The notes below the pieces were generated by a model. The model did no database searches. It was not told where the DNA came from and was given only the letters and a program-made list of their open reading frames with translations. A DNA stretch of 64,000 nucleotides from Metallyticus violacea (taxonomy: Eukaryota; Arthropoda; Insecta; Mantodea; Metallyticidae): NCBI GenBank assembly GCA_030762175.1, contig CM060831.1, forward strand, positions 34,234,001 through 34,298,000, in the 5' to 3' direction. Below are positions 1 through 11,754 of the stretch, piece after piece (the stretch's first letter is position 1; every line of letters starts with the position of its first letter). The translations under genes were made by a program, and so were the position numbers.

Positions 1-175
1 GAACCAGCGGAATGAAATGATATGAAATGGGAGAGCGGAAAAGTTGTGAAATGTAAATATCCACCACACATTTCGCCTAAGAGGCAGGGAAACCACGGGG
101 GGAGGTAAAAATGGCCGGCCCATTGAGAATTAAACCCGAGGCCTTCAGAATGCGAGTGTCAAGTCAGTATTAGCA
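1..175 (-). mobile_element. SINE-like unit, partial, cut by window edge
   Basis: Read on the minus strand, a GGTTTAATTCT stretch (about 125-140) resembles a decayed RNA polymerase III B box. It is followed by GGGCCGGCC and GTGGTTTCCCTGCCTCTTAGGCGAAATG, a word order I associate with insect tRNA-derived SINEs. No A box or target-site duplication can be seen. Family assignment is a guess. Confidence 0.35.
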
Positions 176-677
176 TATAAACATAATTTTCAGAACTTTT
201 TAAACTTCTGGTCTAGTGAATAATGTAAAAGCTTCATTAATTTTTATTGATGAGAATAACTAAGTTAATATATAGGTATTAAATATATAAATTGAATTAT
301 TTTGAGCATTCAACATTTCTTCTAGTGTGATTTGTGGATCATTCTGTAACGCGACGTTATGAAAGATCTTAATTCATGAGGGGGTTAAATGGGTAATCTC
401 ATATTATTTGTATTGGGTGATTAATATTATTTGAAGATGTGTGGCAAGCTCAAAAGTACAAATGTCATAATCTAAATATTTGTCAATAGGTCTAGCATCA
501 TTCATAAGAGATCACACCGAATCAGGAAAATGTCTAGCGAATAAAGAAGGTTAATTTCTGTTGAGAAGAGAGGGGAGTTGGGGGGGTTCAGAGTTCTACA
601 TATTTGTATGTACAAATTATTCATAGAAAAGCTGTGATGTAAGTATATCGATATGTTATGTGCATATAGGTACACAT
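176..677. other. Anonymous AT-rich DNA
   Basis: I see no coding signal, tRNA-like box or repeat shared with the rest of the window. Short open frames here are AT-rich and unrecognisable. Confidence 0.5.
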
Positions 678-679
678 AC

Positions 680-772
680 CTCACCTAACTCTGCGACCTC
701 TAATATTTTCGAAATGAAACAAGATGTACAAAATCTAGTTGCGCACGAATGTACCCATCACAGGGGATCACA
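680..772 (+). repeat. Left terminal inverted repeat of the 678-2290 transposon
   Basis: Pairs with 2205-2282. The outer 40 bases match with few mismatches (CTAACTCTGCGACCT, then TTCGAAATGAAAC). The inner part shares GCGCA, AATGTA, CCCAT/TCCAT and CAGGGG with the other arm after a small insertion. Confidence 0.75.
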
Positions 773-1239
773 CACTAGGGGGGAGGGTATACACAACCAT
801 AATATTAAATATATATAACTTTCAACTCAAAGTTACGTTTTTTTTTAATATATGTGTTTTATCTAGTAAACTGAAAACTATAGATTTAATTAGTGATAAC
901 AGAATTTGTTTTATTTTTCTAAACAAAATTACTAGTGGCCTATAGCTCAAAGAAACTTCATGTTGGTAAATTATTCCAGCACAGAAAACGCATTTACAAA
1001 TAATCAGTAATGTCTTATCTAATGAAGCTGTGTGAAATAAAAATCTCAATTATGCATATTAATCCACTCTGGTACTCAAAGATAAGAAAAATAAAACAAC
1101 TTTAATTAATATTAATCCAATTCTTTATTAAATTTTTTTCCAATTTTCACAGCAATAAAATTATGAAAATTCATTTTTAGATGAATCTATTATTGATGAT
1201 AATGTAACAAATTTGTATAATAGGGAAAAGTATAACCTC

Positions 1240-1870
1240 GGTTGTTCAAAGTGAGCATCAATACACTTGTGAAGACGGTGAACAAGCGACCGTTGTTTCT
1301 ACAGATATTATCGCACACGCTGCGGTATTACGCTGTTTCATATTCTCTAGCGTCGTTGGAAGTTCCTGATACACTATCATTCACTGCGACCGAAAGTAAT
1401 CTAATGCGGACTAATTGGGGGACCGAGCTGTCCATCTCACAGGATCACTTCGTCCTAGCCAACGATTTGTAAACTTTGCATCCAAAACTTCCCTGGGAAC
1501 ATGTGCAAAGTGTGCGGGGCACCCATCATGCTGGAACCACATTGTTAGAGGCGTTTCCAATCCCACGTCCTCCATGAGAAGTGGTAAAGTGCCTTGTAGA
1601 TATTATGCTTTTTGCCGTTTTTATATCCGTTTAATGTTCCCTGATAAAAATAGGGACCTACAACGCGGTTGCCACTGATAACGCACCAAACATTGACACT
1701 CCACTGTCGTTGATGAGTACCCTCACGAAGCCAGTGGAAATTTTGTACTGACCAGTTGTGTATTCTCCTCAAACGTACATTACCATGATTTGTGAATGAA
1801 CCTTCATCCGTAAACAAAATATTACTTAGGAATGCATTGTTATCTTGCAACTGCTTCCAAATAACAAATA
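1240..1870 (-). pseudogene. Tc1/mariner-superfamily DDE transposase remnant
   Basis: An open stretch at 1545-1850 reads ILFTDEGSFTNHGN, then WSVNVWCVISGN and GPYF. These are hallmarks of insect mariner-like transposases of the DUF4817-associated group, with the first catalytic Asp in FTDE. After a frameshift near 1575 the next frame carries WFQHDGCPAHF (second Asp) and then WLGR...WTARSPN, where the third catalytic Asp reads Asn or lies at another frameshift. A further shift leads to LPTTLENMKQR, typical of the C-terminal part. The N-terminal DNA-binding region is not recognisable. Several frameshifts and stops make it inactive. It sits inside matching terminal inverted repeats, which supports the call. 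Confidence 0.75.
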
Positions 1871-2204
1871 ATCATGTTCAGGAGACACTAATACATTGAG
1901 CAGACTGATAATGGTTTGTTTACTGCATGCTTTTAGTACAGACACATTGCAAGCAACCTATGCTCTGTGTACAGACTACACTCTTTGTGCGACATCAGAA
2001 ACGGTGTATCCATTGCCACTCTTTAAATTTTTTCGTATTTCAGAAGGTATGCGGTTTAGAACAGTAAAACCAGTTCCGTTATCAATAATTGAACCTCTAG
2101 TTTTCGGTTCGCTAGAAAAAAACATACATGTTCCATAAAAAACCGAGTTTTGAGTTGAAAATAATATTTCTTTATTTTTCTGGATTGTGCATATCCTTCC
2201 ATTT

Positions 2205-2282
2205 TGTGAACCCCTGACATGGATACATTTCTGCGCGTTTTGTTTCATTTCGAACATATTTGAGGTCGCAGAGTTAGGTGAG
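2205..2282 (-). repeat. Right terminal inverted repeat of the 678-2290 transposon
   Basis: Complement of 680-772. The outermost shared word is AGGTCGCAGAGTTAGGTGAG at the right edge. Confidence 0.75.
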
Positions 2283-2290
2283 ACACCCGG

Positions 2291-3767
2291 TCCGGTTTAT
2301 GCACTTAAATATATAAAGTCAATCCTAAATCAAAGCAATTAATATTACCATTTTGTGAGTATAGTGTATTCTGAATGTATTAGCATGAACGGCCATAAGG
2401 TCCATGCGACAAATATACTTACATTGTGTACTTGTAAACCTGCCGCAAAAAATCCAGTACTGCTCCAACCCTACCACCACCACTATCACTAATACTACCC
2501 TTTCCTCACCACTACCACTACCCCTACCATTACTAGTATTAATTAGGACTGGCTCAGTTCAAGAGAAGACTCAACTCTCGCAATTTAAATAAAACGTTCT
2601 ACGTACATGAATGCATGAAAGAAGTTTAGTGAAGAATACAGGATTAGGAGAAATGAAAATGGGACGGAGTGAACAAATAAAGTTTGAGCATAGAAATATG
2701 TATATTCATTCTAAATCTTTGAATAATAATGTATGGTCTTTAAGTATGAGTGTTTTGAAATGAATGCCACGAACTGTTACAGTGCTAATGGAAACATTTT
2801 CTGAAACAAAACATTGTATTTAGTTTATGTTGCTGTCTCAGAGCTGCGGCGTTTTTCTCCGAGCCTTGAAAGCTAGGAAACTACTAAAATGAAATAACAA
2901 AGTTTGAAGAAGTGCTCAAATTGGATGAGAAGCTGGGAAGCACAGCAAAGCAACTGCAGAAGTTAATAAAATAGGTGGCTTTATGAATAGCAATAAATAT
3001 GAGTAATTAATGCAAGTCTGAGAATGTGCGCTCTCTTGCTCTTCTGCATTAGAAATAATTCCTGCTGTGTTACACTGAGCCACAAAATACATCACAGTGG
3101 CGACAAGTTTGCTTATATTTGACTATCTCTGGTTTTATTGCCATACTTTTTCCTTGCTGCAAATTAATTGCTTGTAAATTTTTCACGGTTTTAAAGCAAA
3201 AGTTTGAGAAGTTTCTCCCCCGCGCCGTCCTGCCCCACTGCTTCAAGTAGGACTCCATAAAAAAGGCAAATAATACGTGCGCTTTGCTCTCCGTAGCATA
3301 TAATTACACTGCATTTTTAACGTGAGTCTATCCGAGCACATTTCTGAACCCTTACCACCACCTCATCGACTGCGCTTGTTAAATTAATCAAAAGGGTAGC
3401 ATACAGAGTGCGGAGGGAACATTGCAGCAAAGGGAAAAGTGATCTACGCAGCGTTCATTTTGAAACTGCAGTTTAGCTATTTTTTTAGCAATATCTAAAG
3501 GTGTTTAAAGATTTGATGAAGCAAGGAGTATTCTTAATCTACCATTTCAAAGTTTTAAATGTTGTAATTAAACGCTTTCGACTTTTTATTTACATGTTTT
3601 TGTTTCAACGTGACGTGACGTAAATGTCTTTTAAGATTTTTACCCCTCTAAATGTCGTGCACATTACTGGGAAAATGAAGCTAAATGGAGTTTCAAGCTG
3701 AATAACGGTTCTAATTTATTTATGAAAAGCAGCTAAATAGAAGCGAGAAAATTTAATACAACCCAAC
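2291..3767. other. Anonymous DNA with a LINE-tail-like word and a CTACCA low-complexity patch
   Basis: At 2379-2425 a block resembling GGCCGTAAGGCCCATGCGAC is shared with 5889-5930 and, more weakly, 19654-19675. I read it as the 3' tail of one LINE family. About 2465-2535 is low-complexity, CTACCA/CACTA-rich. The rest (2600-3767) shows nothing I can classify. Confidence 0.4.
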
Positions 3768-5570
3768 TAGAGATGGGCCGTTACCAAATTTTATCGATAC
3801 TCGACATCTGCACATAGTCTCGATATTCATAATTGATAATTTCATATCGATAAGTTCATACATTTTATTATTTTGAGAGTATTTATATATCGAACAAATT
3901 CATCTGAATTTACGTATTCCCCAAGCTGGGATGTTCAGTATGAGGTCACATGTCACAGGGTTGCAAGTGTGATTTTCCACCTAACGAAAATGTGGCAAAT
4001 GGCGCGGTTATCAGTTCAGAAACCAACTAAAAAGTTGCAAAGTTCCTTTTTGTTATCCGGGAAAGATATATCGCGCAATCGTCGTCTTCTATCATTTCAG
4101 AATCAAAACTAACAGATAAACAGGTTATAACATACAACCAGGTTTCATGCTAAAGACGCAGAAGTAATATATTGTTACAATAAGTTATTTGTAATTAGAT
4201 AGTATAACAAATAACATGATATGTTTATCAAGAACCTCTTTTACTAATGGTCAGACAATTGGTCATATAGAACCAAGGTTATTTTGTGGGCGGAACCTGT
4301 TTATCTATATTCACGAAAACTGAAAACATGGTAGAAACTAATGCAATGACAATTTCGAAAGTATATAATTTGCAGCACAAACATACTGTTCCCAAACCAT
4401 CAGCAGGAATATAAGAAAAAGGGCGGCTAATATTACAAGTTGGAGTCGTAATTAGAAGTACACCCAATTCTGTGGTATCTGCTACCTGCTATTTAGAACT
4501 TTGTGAATGAGGTAGGTATTTCATACTAACATTTTAACATGTACTACAGTATTCATTTGTTTGTCTTAACGAAGTATGAAAAAATAATATACATATACAT
4601 AGATACCTCATGAATGTTGAGGTATCGGTAACTCATACCTTATCCCAGCCTTAACCTTAACGCAAGATAATTCTAAAAGGACACTATTTTAAATGTTTTA
4701 ACAAATAACATAAATTGAAGCATGGAGTAATATAGACAATTTACTTTAATGTTATTTAAACTTTAAATATTATTATCGGCATTCTTGAATTGGGAATTTA
4801 AATTCTGGAATTTGTTATCTTTTGAATATATGCATTTTTCTTAATAAATGCATAATTTTCTACATCATGTTATATTCATTAATACGCCATAACACTATTA
4901 TACAAATATTTAAATATAGAATTAAAAAATCTGAATTCTTTCACACACTACGCTAATTATTCTTCCATTAGAAAAAATAATAAAATAAAGGGGTTTGTTA
5001 AATTAAATCGTTTATTTTTACAAATCTAGCTATGGCAGCAGACAACTCATTCTCTGTGAAACAGTCCACAAATATCCACGAGGCTTAAGTTAGTAACGTG
5101 TATTTATTGTACAGTATTTCAAAGATATTTGTAGAATATCATTCTCACAGACCTTTCGACTGTACACTCTGTTCATTACACAGACATTTGTAGAAAAATA
5201 ATTTTACACTCCAAATTAAAATACGTTTACAGGTATTATCACCTATGCACAAATACTTGAATGTGCTCACGTACACACACATTAAAAGAATATATATATT
5301 CGTTTTCACCCACCATGCATTCAGACTTGTCTACTCCAACAAAGAATTTCTAATTCCGTGCACTTTGGAAAAGAATCAAAATTTAGCCAGTTGTATTGCT
5401 GTGCAAAAAGATCCCAACATGCTAACCTATTCCTATTTAACTTAACAAACTTAGCTTCAAGCGCAATAAACCTCACTAAAACAATAAAAAATAATATTAT
5501 ATAAGACTTTAAATCATTCATTTGAAATCACTGATTTAATCTTCTAATCCTTATTAAAACATAGTAGATA
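3768..5570. other. Anonymous AT-rich DNA; possible hAT-like end at 3768
   Basis: TAGAGATGGGCC at 3768-3779, followed by several ATCGATA/TCGATAT words, looks like the terminus of many arthropod hAT elements. No partner terminus or 8-bp duplication was found, so it is not called as an element. The rest to 5570 is AT-rich with no recognisable coding sequence. Confidence 0.3.
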
Positions 5571-5950
5571 TTTTGTGCTCCAAAATATTCACTCCTACTC
5601 GGAAACCTGGGCAGTCTTTTAGAGTGTGCTGCCAGTTTTTCCGTCTGCATATCCTTTGCCGAGCTTCGTCTGCTATTTTAGTCACCTTCTATGTCCCCAA
5701 ATCCCGATATATTTTGAGAAATGATGGAATACATCTCTCTGTCCCATCTGATTTTGAGATTGTTCTTAAACTAAGTGTTATTTTACTTTGCATTTTGACT
5801 CCATAATCTTACTGTTGATTTGTTATATTGTTAATGGTGTTACTTTATTTTTATTTTATATATTATATATATATTGTTAAAAACGTGATTAGCACATACG
5901 GCCGTAAGGCCCATGCGACATTATACTTATTTGTGTATCCTTTAAAACTG
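5571..5950 (+). mobile_element. Possible LINE 3' tail
   Basis: A T-rich stretch leads into GGCCGTAAGGCCCATGCGAC at 5901-5920, near-identical over about 45 bases to 2379-2425 (one A/G and one C/T difference in the core). The frame upstream (5573-5806) encodes nothing I can name. Calling it a LINE tail rests on recurrence plus the T-rich lead-in, so it stays tentative. Confidence 0.3.
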
Positions 5951-6249
5951 CTAAAATATAAGTCCATTATCATTAAAAAAAGTTTTTTCTGTGTCCTTAT
6001 TTCTGCCATTGCTGTACACTTTCTACCTAGAAAATCTTGTAGTAAACTGCAGAAACTAAATAACAGCTGTTAACACACTTTTGTCATGTACCAACCAAAG
6101 CTAAAACGAAGAATAATGTAAACAAATGCATATTATTCTTCCGGTGATTTGTAGCAACAGGATCCCATGGATTACACGTAATTATCGAAACAACTTTTCT
6201 TCTAGTCTGTTATTACCGAATATTATCTATTCATTTTTCCAGTTGGCAT

Positions 6250-6545
6250 ACCCTGCTACGCCAATGGGAGGCTAATGCGTCATTGACGTTAAAGAACGTC
6301 CTTAAATAACATAAACGTTACCGATCCTGAAAACCTCAATACAGTGGTTAAAATTGATATCTTTCTTAACTGCGCACAGCCTCCTAAATGTATCTCGATA
6401 CAAGAATTTGCATGCTATTAATTGTTACGATGCATTAACTGAGTGCGTAAATGAGCAACTGACCTTGTGGGATACAAACCAGGGACCTCCGTATTTGTAA
6501 ACAGGCATCTGACCACAAGACCATAAAGGCAGTCAAACATATTTG
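6250..6545 (-). mobile_element. tRNA-derived SINE-like unit
   Basis: On the minus strand a head reads ATGGTCTTGTGGTCAGA (A-box-like, near 6515) followed about 35 bases on by GGTTTGTATCCC (B-box-like, near 6475). Spacing and order fit a tRNA-derived polymerase III promoter. The words ACGGAGGTCC just before the B box resemble the SINE D head at 36.9 kb, but the body does not clearly match SINE D. No target duplication was found. Confidence 0.4.
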
Positions 6546-7399
6546 CCGCCTAACCTTCCTATTTAATATTTCTTTCCGCTACACTATCGGAAAAAATTTG
6601 GCGTTGTACTACGGCACCAACAACCAATCTAATACTTACATAGCCACGTGCTTTTGTTTACACTACACTAGAGTCTGCTCTAAGGTTGGATAGGCTTGTT
6701 AACGTTCTGATTCAAAGAAGTAACTAAGTGTGCTATGTTTAATAAAGCGCTGAGAAACAAGGTTATTTCTTGCAGCATAAGCTTTATACATAAACATAAG
6801 TGCTATTTCAGTAAATTCATTTAAAGGATAAAATGAACATATTAATAACATATTTATTTTACCTGGCTAGGATAAGACCGTAAGGCCATTTCTTCCGCTA
6901 CATCAGGGGCAATTAAGATTATAATACAGCTAATGACATTAATAATTTGAGCACATATTTGTTAAATGTGGCATTCTCCAAATAAACAATCTTTTGAACA
7001 ACATTCTAAATTGTCATTGTGACTGGCAGTCCTCGAAATGTGACGTCAGAGTTCTGGAGGCGAGCAGCGGCTATGAAGGATGAAGAAAAGTAAGAGGTTC
7101 GGTTTAAGGATATAGAGAGAATGGAATTGTTATTCAATCGGGGGTTTATATTATGATTAGAAGATAAAGAAATGAAAACGGTCTAAAGATAGTGAGGAGT
7201 TGAGGTGCATAAAACTCGACGTAAAAGAAAGAGGTATTAATATTGTCGTTCTAAAATAACCGTAATATGATTCTGTTTATTTAACTAAACTGGAAAATAG
7301 CTTTATATAAGTAAGACACTTAAGAGGTAACCTGTATAACTCCAATTTAGGTTATACAATTATTAATTTTCTACACAAAAGTGACTTTATGTGCTTAAA
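6546..7399. other. Anonymous AT-rich DNA
   Basis: ACCGTAAGGCC at 6877 is a short echo of the LINE-tail word found at 2391 and 5901. Nothing else here is classifiable. Confidence 0.4.
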
Positions 7400-7590
7400 C
7401 TTACTTTCCTTGATTAAAAGCAACAACAAGATGTTTTTTCAAGGATTCAACTGTCATAGTCAGGCAGATTGTCAGAGAAAAGATTTTTACAGTGGAGAAA
7501 GAACGTTCTACTTCTTCTGAAGTGATTGGAGCATATTTAAAACAAGCTGTATGGAAGGACTCATACCAGTTACAACAGAACAATCACGCT
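7400..7590 (-). pseudogene. hAT transposase C-terminal dimerisation region, remnant
   Basis: A 60-residue minus-strand frame (7401-7583) contains PITSEEVERSFSTVK, then ESLKKHLVVAFN. The V-E-R-x-F-S core followed by a segment on MTxESLKKHLV is the signature of the hAT C-terminal dimerisation domain in the ZBED-like branch. Here it lies about 15 residues from a stop, as at the end of an intact hAT protein. Upstream on the minus strand (7591-7791) another short frame is open, but I cannot align it to hAT, and no DDE core or BED finger is visible. This is a 3' fragment of a dead element. Confidence 0.7.
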
Positions 7591-7875
7591 TCAGTACATC
7601 ATGGAAATGTTGATTATGATTAAATAAAGTGTTTTCAATAGTCCTGGCGAATGACCAAAAGATGTGCATTGATTTCTGCTCCAGTTCATGTTCTGTTTAT
7701 GAGTGTATTGGGTAATCGGGTTAATACCTCTTTTACTTCCGTACCGAACACATTGTAGGGACAGATTATTGCACAGCCGTACCGCTTTCATCTTTCTCGG
7801 AGCTGATAAGTTACACCCACTACAAATTTCCTAGAATTGTCTCGGCCAGATCGATAAGAGATTATTTTTCATTAC

Positions 7876-8191
7876 TATTCAGAACTACTTGACCGCCACG
7901 GGTGGCCGAGATCGTTAAAGCGCGGACTCGTGAGCGGGAGGTCTGGGGTTCGAATCCCGCCAGGACCGTCCTCCCTGACTGAGGTGTTTTCCAGGTTTTC
8001 CTCAGTCCTCATAAATGGCAAATGCCGGGGAAGTACCCTAAAACTTAGGCCTGGAACGTTTCCTTCCTTAAAAATAAATCCTTTCCCAATGTATCATTTC
8101 ATTTCATGTATCACCAGTGTACATCGCCTGTGGTGCCTTCGTAGCACAAACGGGCGTTAAACACTATTCATTCATTCATATTCAGAACTAC
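7876..8191 (+). mobile_element. SINE A, full length with 13-bp target duplication
   Basis: The tRNA-like head (7893-7967) carries A box TGGCCGAGATCG and a perfect B box GGTTCGAATCC, resembling tRNA-Leu/Ser genes. The body follows with TTTTCCAGGTTTTCCTCAGT, GGCAAATGCCGGGGA and CTGGAACGTTTCC, then the tail CGGGCGTTAAACACTA and an ATTC repeat. TATTCAGAACTAC flanks it at 7876-7888 and 8179-8191, a perfect target-site duplication. This is the reference copy for the family here. It is about 290 bp and is predicted to be transcribed by RNA polymerase III. Confidence 0.93.
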
Positions 8192-8466
8192 CATACTTCC
8201 CTCATCCTCTCTATTTCCTGGAATTCGTATGCCTCGTTGTAACCGTGCATTCCTTTCAATAATGAAGGTTCTGTTATTTAAATTAAATGAATAGGACGAG
8301 GAGAAAGGTTTTGGCTGTCTGAAAGGAATTAAAGTACAAGATTCTCAATAGGGTATTTTTGTGAGGTGAGAACGCTATTTAATTTAAATAACTTTTTTAT
8401 TTCAATTTATTAAAAGTTTTTGTGATTTTTAAAATGCTTAAATAATCCACAACGATCCAAAAAGGC
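8192..8466. other. Anonymous AT-rich DNA
   Basis: Nothing recognisable between the SINE A copy and the purine tract. Confidence 0.5.
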
Positions 8467-8522
8467 AAAAAAAAAAGAAAAAGAAAAAAAAAGAAAAGAA
8501 AAAGAAAGAAAGAAAGAAAGAA
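8467..8522 (+). repeat. 56-base pure purine tract (A-rich, GAAA units)
   Basis: An unbroken A/G run ending in several AAAG units, continuing after one C to 8534. Its lysine-free, leucine/phenylalanine-rich complement frame is a by-product, not a gene. Confidence 0.95.
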
Positions 8523-8848
8523 CGAAAGAAAAAGTGTTTTAAACTCTAAAATACACAATAGAAGCCAAAACAGGTACGATAAAGGCAAAATAAAAACTGT
8601 CCCTACCGCCCTAAATGTACAGTATCATATTCATTTCTATCGGACTCTTAAATACCTCACCCAGATAGAAAAAAGCATTTTGCCTAACTTCCGGGCTGTG
8701 CTTATCACTTATTAGGTTTATGCATGGTAAACGGACTCGTAATAACCGTGTTACATAAAAACACAATTTAATTTGGAATGCCACTTCGTTGTTTAGTCAA
8801 CTTATTCTAACAATGTAGAATTGTCTCAAATTATAATATTCTAAACTT

Positions 8849-9205
8849 TTATTTCTTACTTTGCTGTTTGTTGAGACGAAGCAGAAATTCAGTGTTAATT
8901 TGCGGCACATAAATAGAGTAACAGCAGCCATTCAGAACATAAGACAGTCTACTCGCGGAGTCAGAGACAACTGTGAAACTAAGTTTCCGGGAGGCCATGC
9001 CAGGATATGCTAATTTCATTACTCCAAGTCGTCTCCGGGAGAGTGACATTCCGATAATGGAGAAGGAGTAGGGTGCTGCCATCTGCGCGAGTGGAGGCGG
9101 TCGAGAATTATCTAAGAGTGCCAGCGCCATGTTAGCCGCCCTAGTGCCACTTGCCGTTTCTGTTGCACATTTTTCACGGACATTTCCAAGTCTGTGTTTC
9201 CTCAA
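8849..9205. other. Island of raised GC with a 118-codon open frame
   Basis: About 8990-9180 is visibly richer in G+C than its surroundings and has CpGs (CGTCTCCGGGAG, GCGCGAGTGGAGGCGG). A 118-codon frame is open on the minus strand through it. I recognise no domain. It could be an exon, a conserved regulatory element or an unclassified repeat. The frame alone is weak evidence because GC-rich DNA has fewer stops. Confidence 0.3.
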
Positions 9206-11720
9206 TTAGGAAGCTCAGCATTCACTAAGCAAGATTAGCGACCACGAAAGAATTTACTCATTGACTTCCCCCCCCCCTTTTATTCTATTGGTATGAAGAA
9301 CATGTTCCTATACTCTGAGAATACACACGTGTTCATTATGTTTCAACAATGAAGTAAATTTTAGAAAATGTATTTTTATTTATGATGCGTTTAGACGTTG
9401 GAAGACCCTGTAGAAGATTCATAAAATACCCTAATGATCCCGGCCCCTAGAGATCTATCCTCTACAGATTAGTGGGTAAAGATCGTTCTTCGTGAACTTG
9501 AAACCGAAACGATAACTGCGAGCCATAACAGAGGAGAAATTAGATGAAACTTGAATTTAAAACCGTATAAAGCTTGTGCGGTGCAAAAACTTACACCTTC
9601 TGACAGTCAAGCAAGAATAAATTATTGCAGGTAGTTTCAGCAATTTATTAATGGTTGGTTGATCCAGGTTTGGTGTTTATGGTGATAAATATTTCGGAGT
9701 GTTGGAACTCTGTAAATCCGCAGGAGAACTCCGCCTAGTTTCCACTAATATGTTCCGAAGGGTTAAGCTTGTCTGCGAGCAGAGGGTCTACATTTGGAGC
9801 ATCGCTGTAAGCTCGGCGTTCGAGTTACCGGCGAAGAGAGCCGAGCTATAGCATGCAAAGGCATTGTGGGGTCCGGGGTCCAGATGCGTCGTTAACGGAA
9901 CGGTCAGTACTTTCAACTCCACTCTTGCCACATGCACTTTCTTTTTGTAGTCAAATATTGCTTTCACTCCATCAGTATGGTGGTAATACATCATAGTGAT
10001 TACTTCCGCGGACTATCTCGTTTTAGAGCAAACGCGTCACAAGATTCCTACGACCCTACACTTGCACCGGTTTTGCATTTTTATACTATTTCAGTTTTTT
10101 TAAGAATTATTTGCTTCTTATCATATAATATATTTGATGCAAAATGAGAATTTAAAGAAAACTGAAAAAAGTTAACTCTCTTTTCATGATCCAGTAATTT
10201 TTTCATAAAGTTGAATATCATAATTTCATTATGTAATTGCGGTAGGTTATTTTCTTGTATTGTTTTAGATTCTGCTTTGAGCGCCCCTACACTTTGATTA
10301 AAAAGTTCGCAATTACAATCGTTTGATTTTTATGTAAATGCAATAGCGTATAAAATGTTTTTGTATGGCTGCTTTAAGGTTGAAATTAATATACGAACGT
10401 CTATATGATTGAACCTAATGGTACTCTCTCTAATGCTCATCACTTTGATTAGTCTTCCAGGATTTTTAAAATACGAGCTGTTCTCATGTAATAAAATAAT
10501 TGCTAATTAAAATTCGATGGGGAAGTTCATGATTGGAAAATGTATTTTTGGCCCTCAGGCTACTTATAATTGGCTACCTCTGCCCTATAGGAATTGATTA
10601 GCCGGTCAGGACTGCCCAACTACGTAATGGGCGAAGAGAAAAACTGAATAATACGTCAAACGTTTCACATGATGAGAAACTTGGGTGTTCACAACAGGAT
10701 TAGCATAGTGAGCATTCTGCTAGGTAATATTTAAATTAAAAAATGAAGCAAACCAAACGAAATAATTTATTGCATTTTAATAAATAAACATTATTTCAAT
10801 TTATCTCTAGGTACATAACTGATCTATATTTTAATTGAATAATTACTATATAATCATTAAAGCAAAATGTTTAAATGATTAAATATATCATTATAATCTT
10901 TCGGAATAGATACCGTGTACCATTAAAGGAAAATATTTTGAAAGATTTTCCAATTTCTCTTTAATTGTGTAAACTAAATATCTGTAATATTTTCTAATGA
11001 ACAAATGTATTCATTCATTATTTCTTTCCTCGAAGGCAGATCCTTAACTGCACGCTAAGCATAGTTTTTCTGGGGAGAGATTCCGCAGAGAAAACTCGTT
11101 GAGTTAGAATCCTGGCCGCCTTGATGGGAGCATGATCACGGCGCCGCCTATGTATTCATTAATAAGCATTAATGAACCTCGAATAGCGAAAATGTATCTG
11201 AAATTAAGACATTGAAATATCAAACCATTTCAATTGCACTTCCAAAATCAAAATTCTATTTTCTCAATCATACACTTTAAATTTCAAATAAAAATATTGT
11301 AAATCAGGAAAAGTTGACCCCGTGCATCAAGTTGTCAATAAGGAAAGGTTCTTCACATTTCAAGTTCGTGATCAATCCAGAGAAAACTTCCATTATTACC
11401 AATATGAAGCAATATATCGATAATGCAGTCACCCGCTTTACCCAGTTTACCTAACGCAGAATTGCCAATTCCGCCAGAGGGATCACTATTAAAGTACCTT
11501 TGAAATCCCACAGTAGCTCAACCGAAGTCGTTGGCACAGCATGCGCAATTCGACTTTACTCTCAGATCACAAGCATGAAAAGACCGGAAAATGAAGTACG
11601 AGTAATTACTTTTTTCATAATGTTACGTCATCACAAAAACAGTGGAAGCAAATAAATATTCTGTGCTATTGTTAGGCTTAGAAACATATTAGTGTGCATA
11701 AAAAAAGAAAATAAATATTA
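9206..11720. other. Anonymous DNA
   Basis: Contains a C10 run at 9268-9277 and an AT-rich plain from 10.1 to 11.0 kb. A faint RRLDVGRPCRR-like frame near 9390 could be the end of a LINE reverse transcriptase ORF, but it is too short to call. No tRNA-like boxes were found. Confidence 0.4.
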
Positions 11721-11754
11721 GGAAGAAGAAAAAGGAGAAGGGAAGGGGAAAGGA
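11721..11754 (+). repeat. 34-base purine tract
   Basis: Uninterrupted A/G run (GGAAGAAG...GGGGAAAGGA), capable in principle of triplex formation. Confidence 0.9.

Larger units (their letters stand above)
678..2290 (-). mobile_element. TIR-bounded DNA transposon, Tc1/mariner-like, decayed
   Basis: The two ends are inverted copies of each other: CTCACCTAACTCTGCGACCT near 681 and its complement ending near 2282. The similarity runs inward for about 75-90 bases, with a roughly 12-base insertion in the left arm. Between them, on the minus strand, lies a broken DDE transposase of the Tc1/mariner superfamily. A 1.6-kb length with terminal inverted repeats and one transposase is normal for that superfamily. 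The flanking duplication is not clear: TA is not obvious at both ends. Confidence 0.75.

Noticed and set aside
7893..7967. SINE A, B and D heads as functional tRNA genes
   Set aside because: The promoter boxes are good, but the acceptor stems do not pair properly, each head continues into a SINE body, and several are flanked by target duplications.
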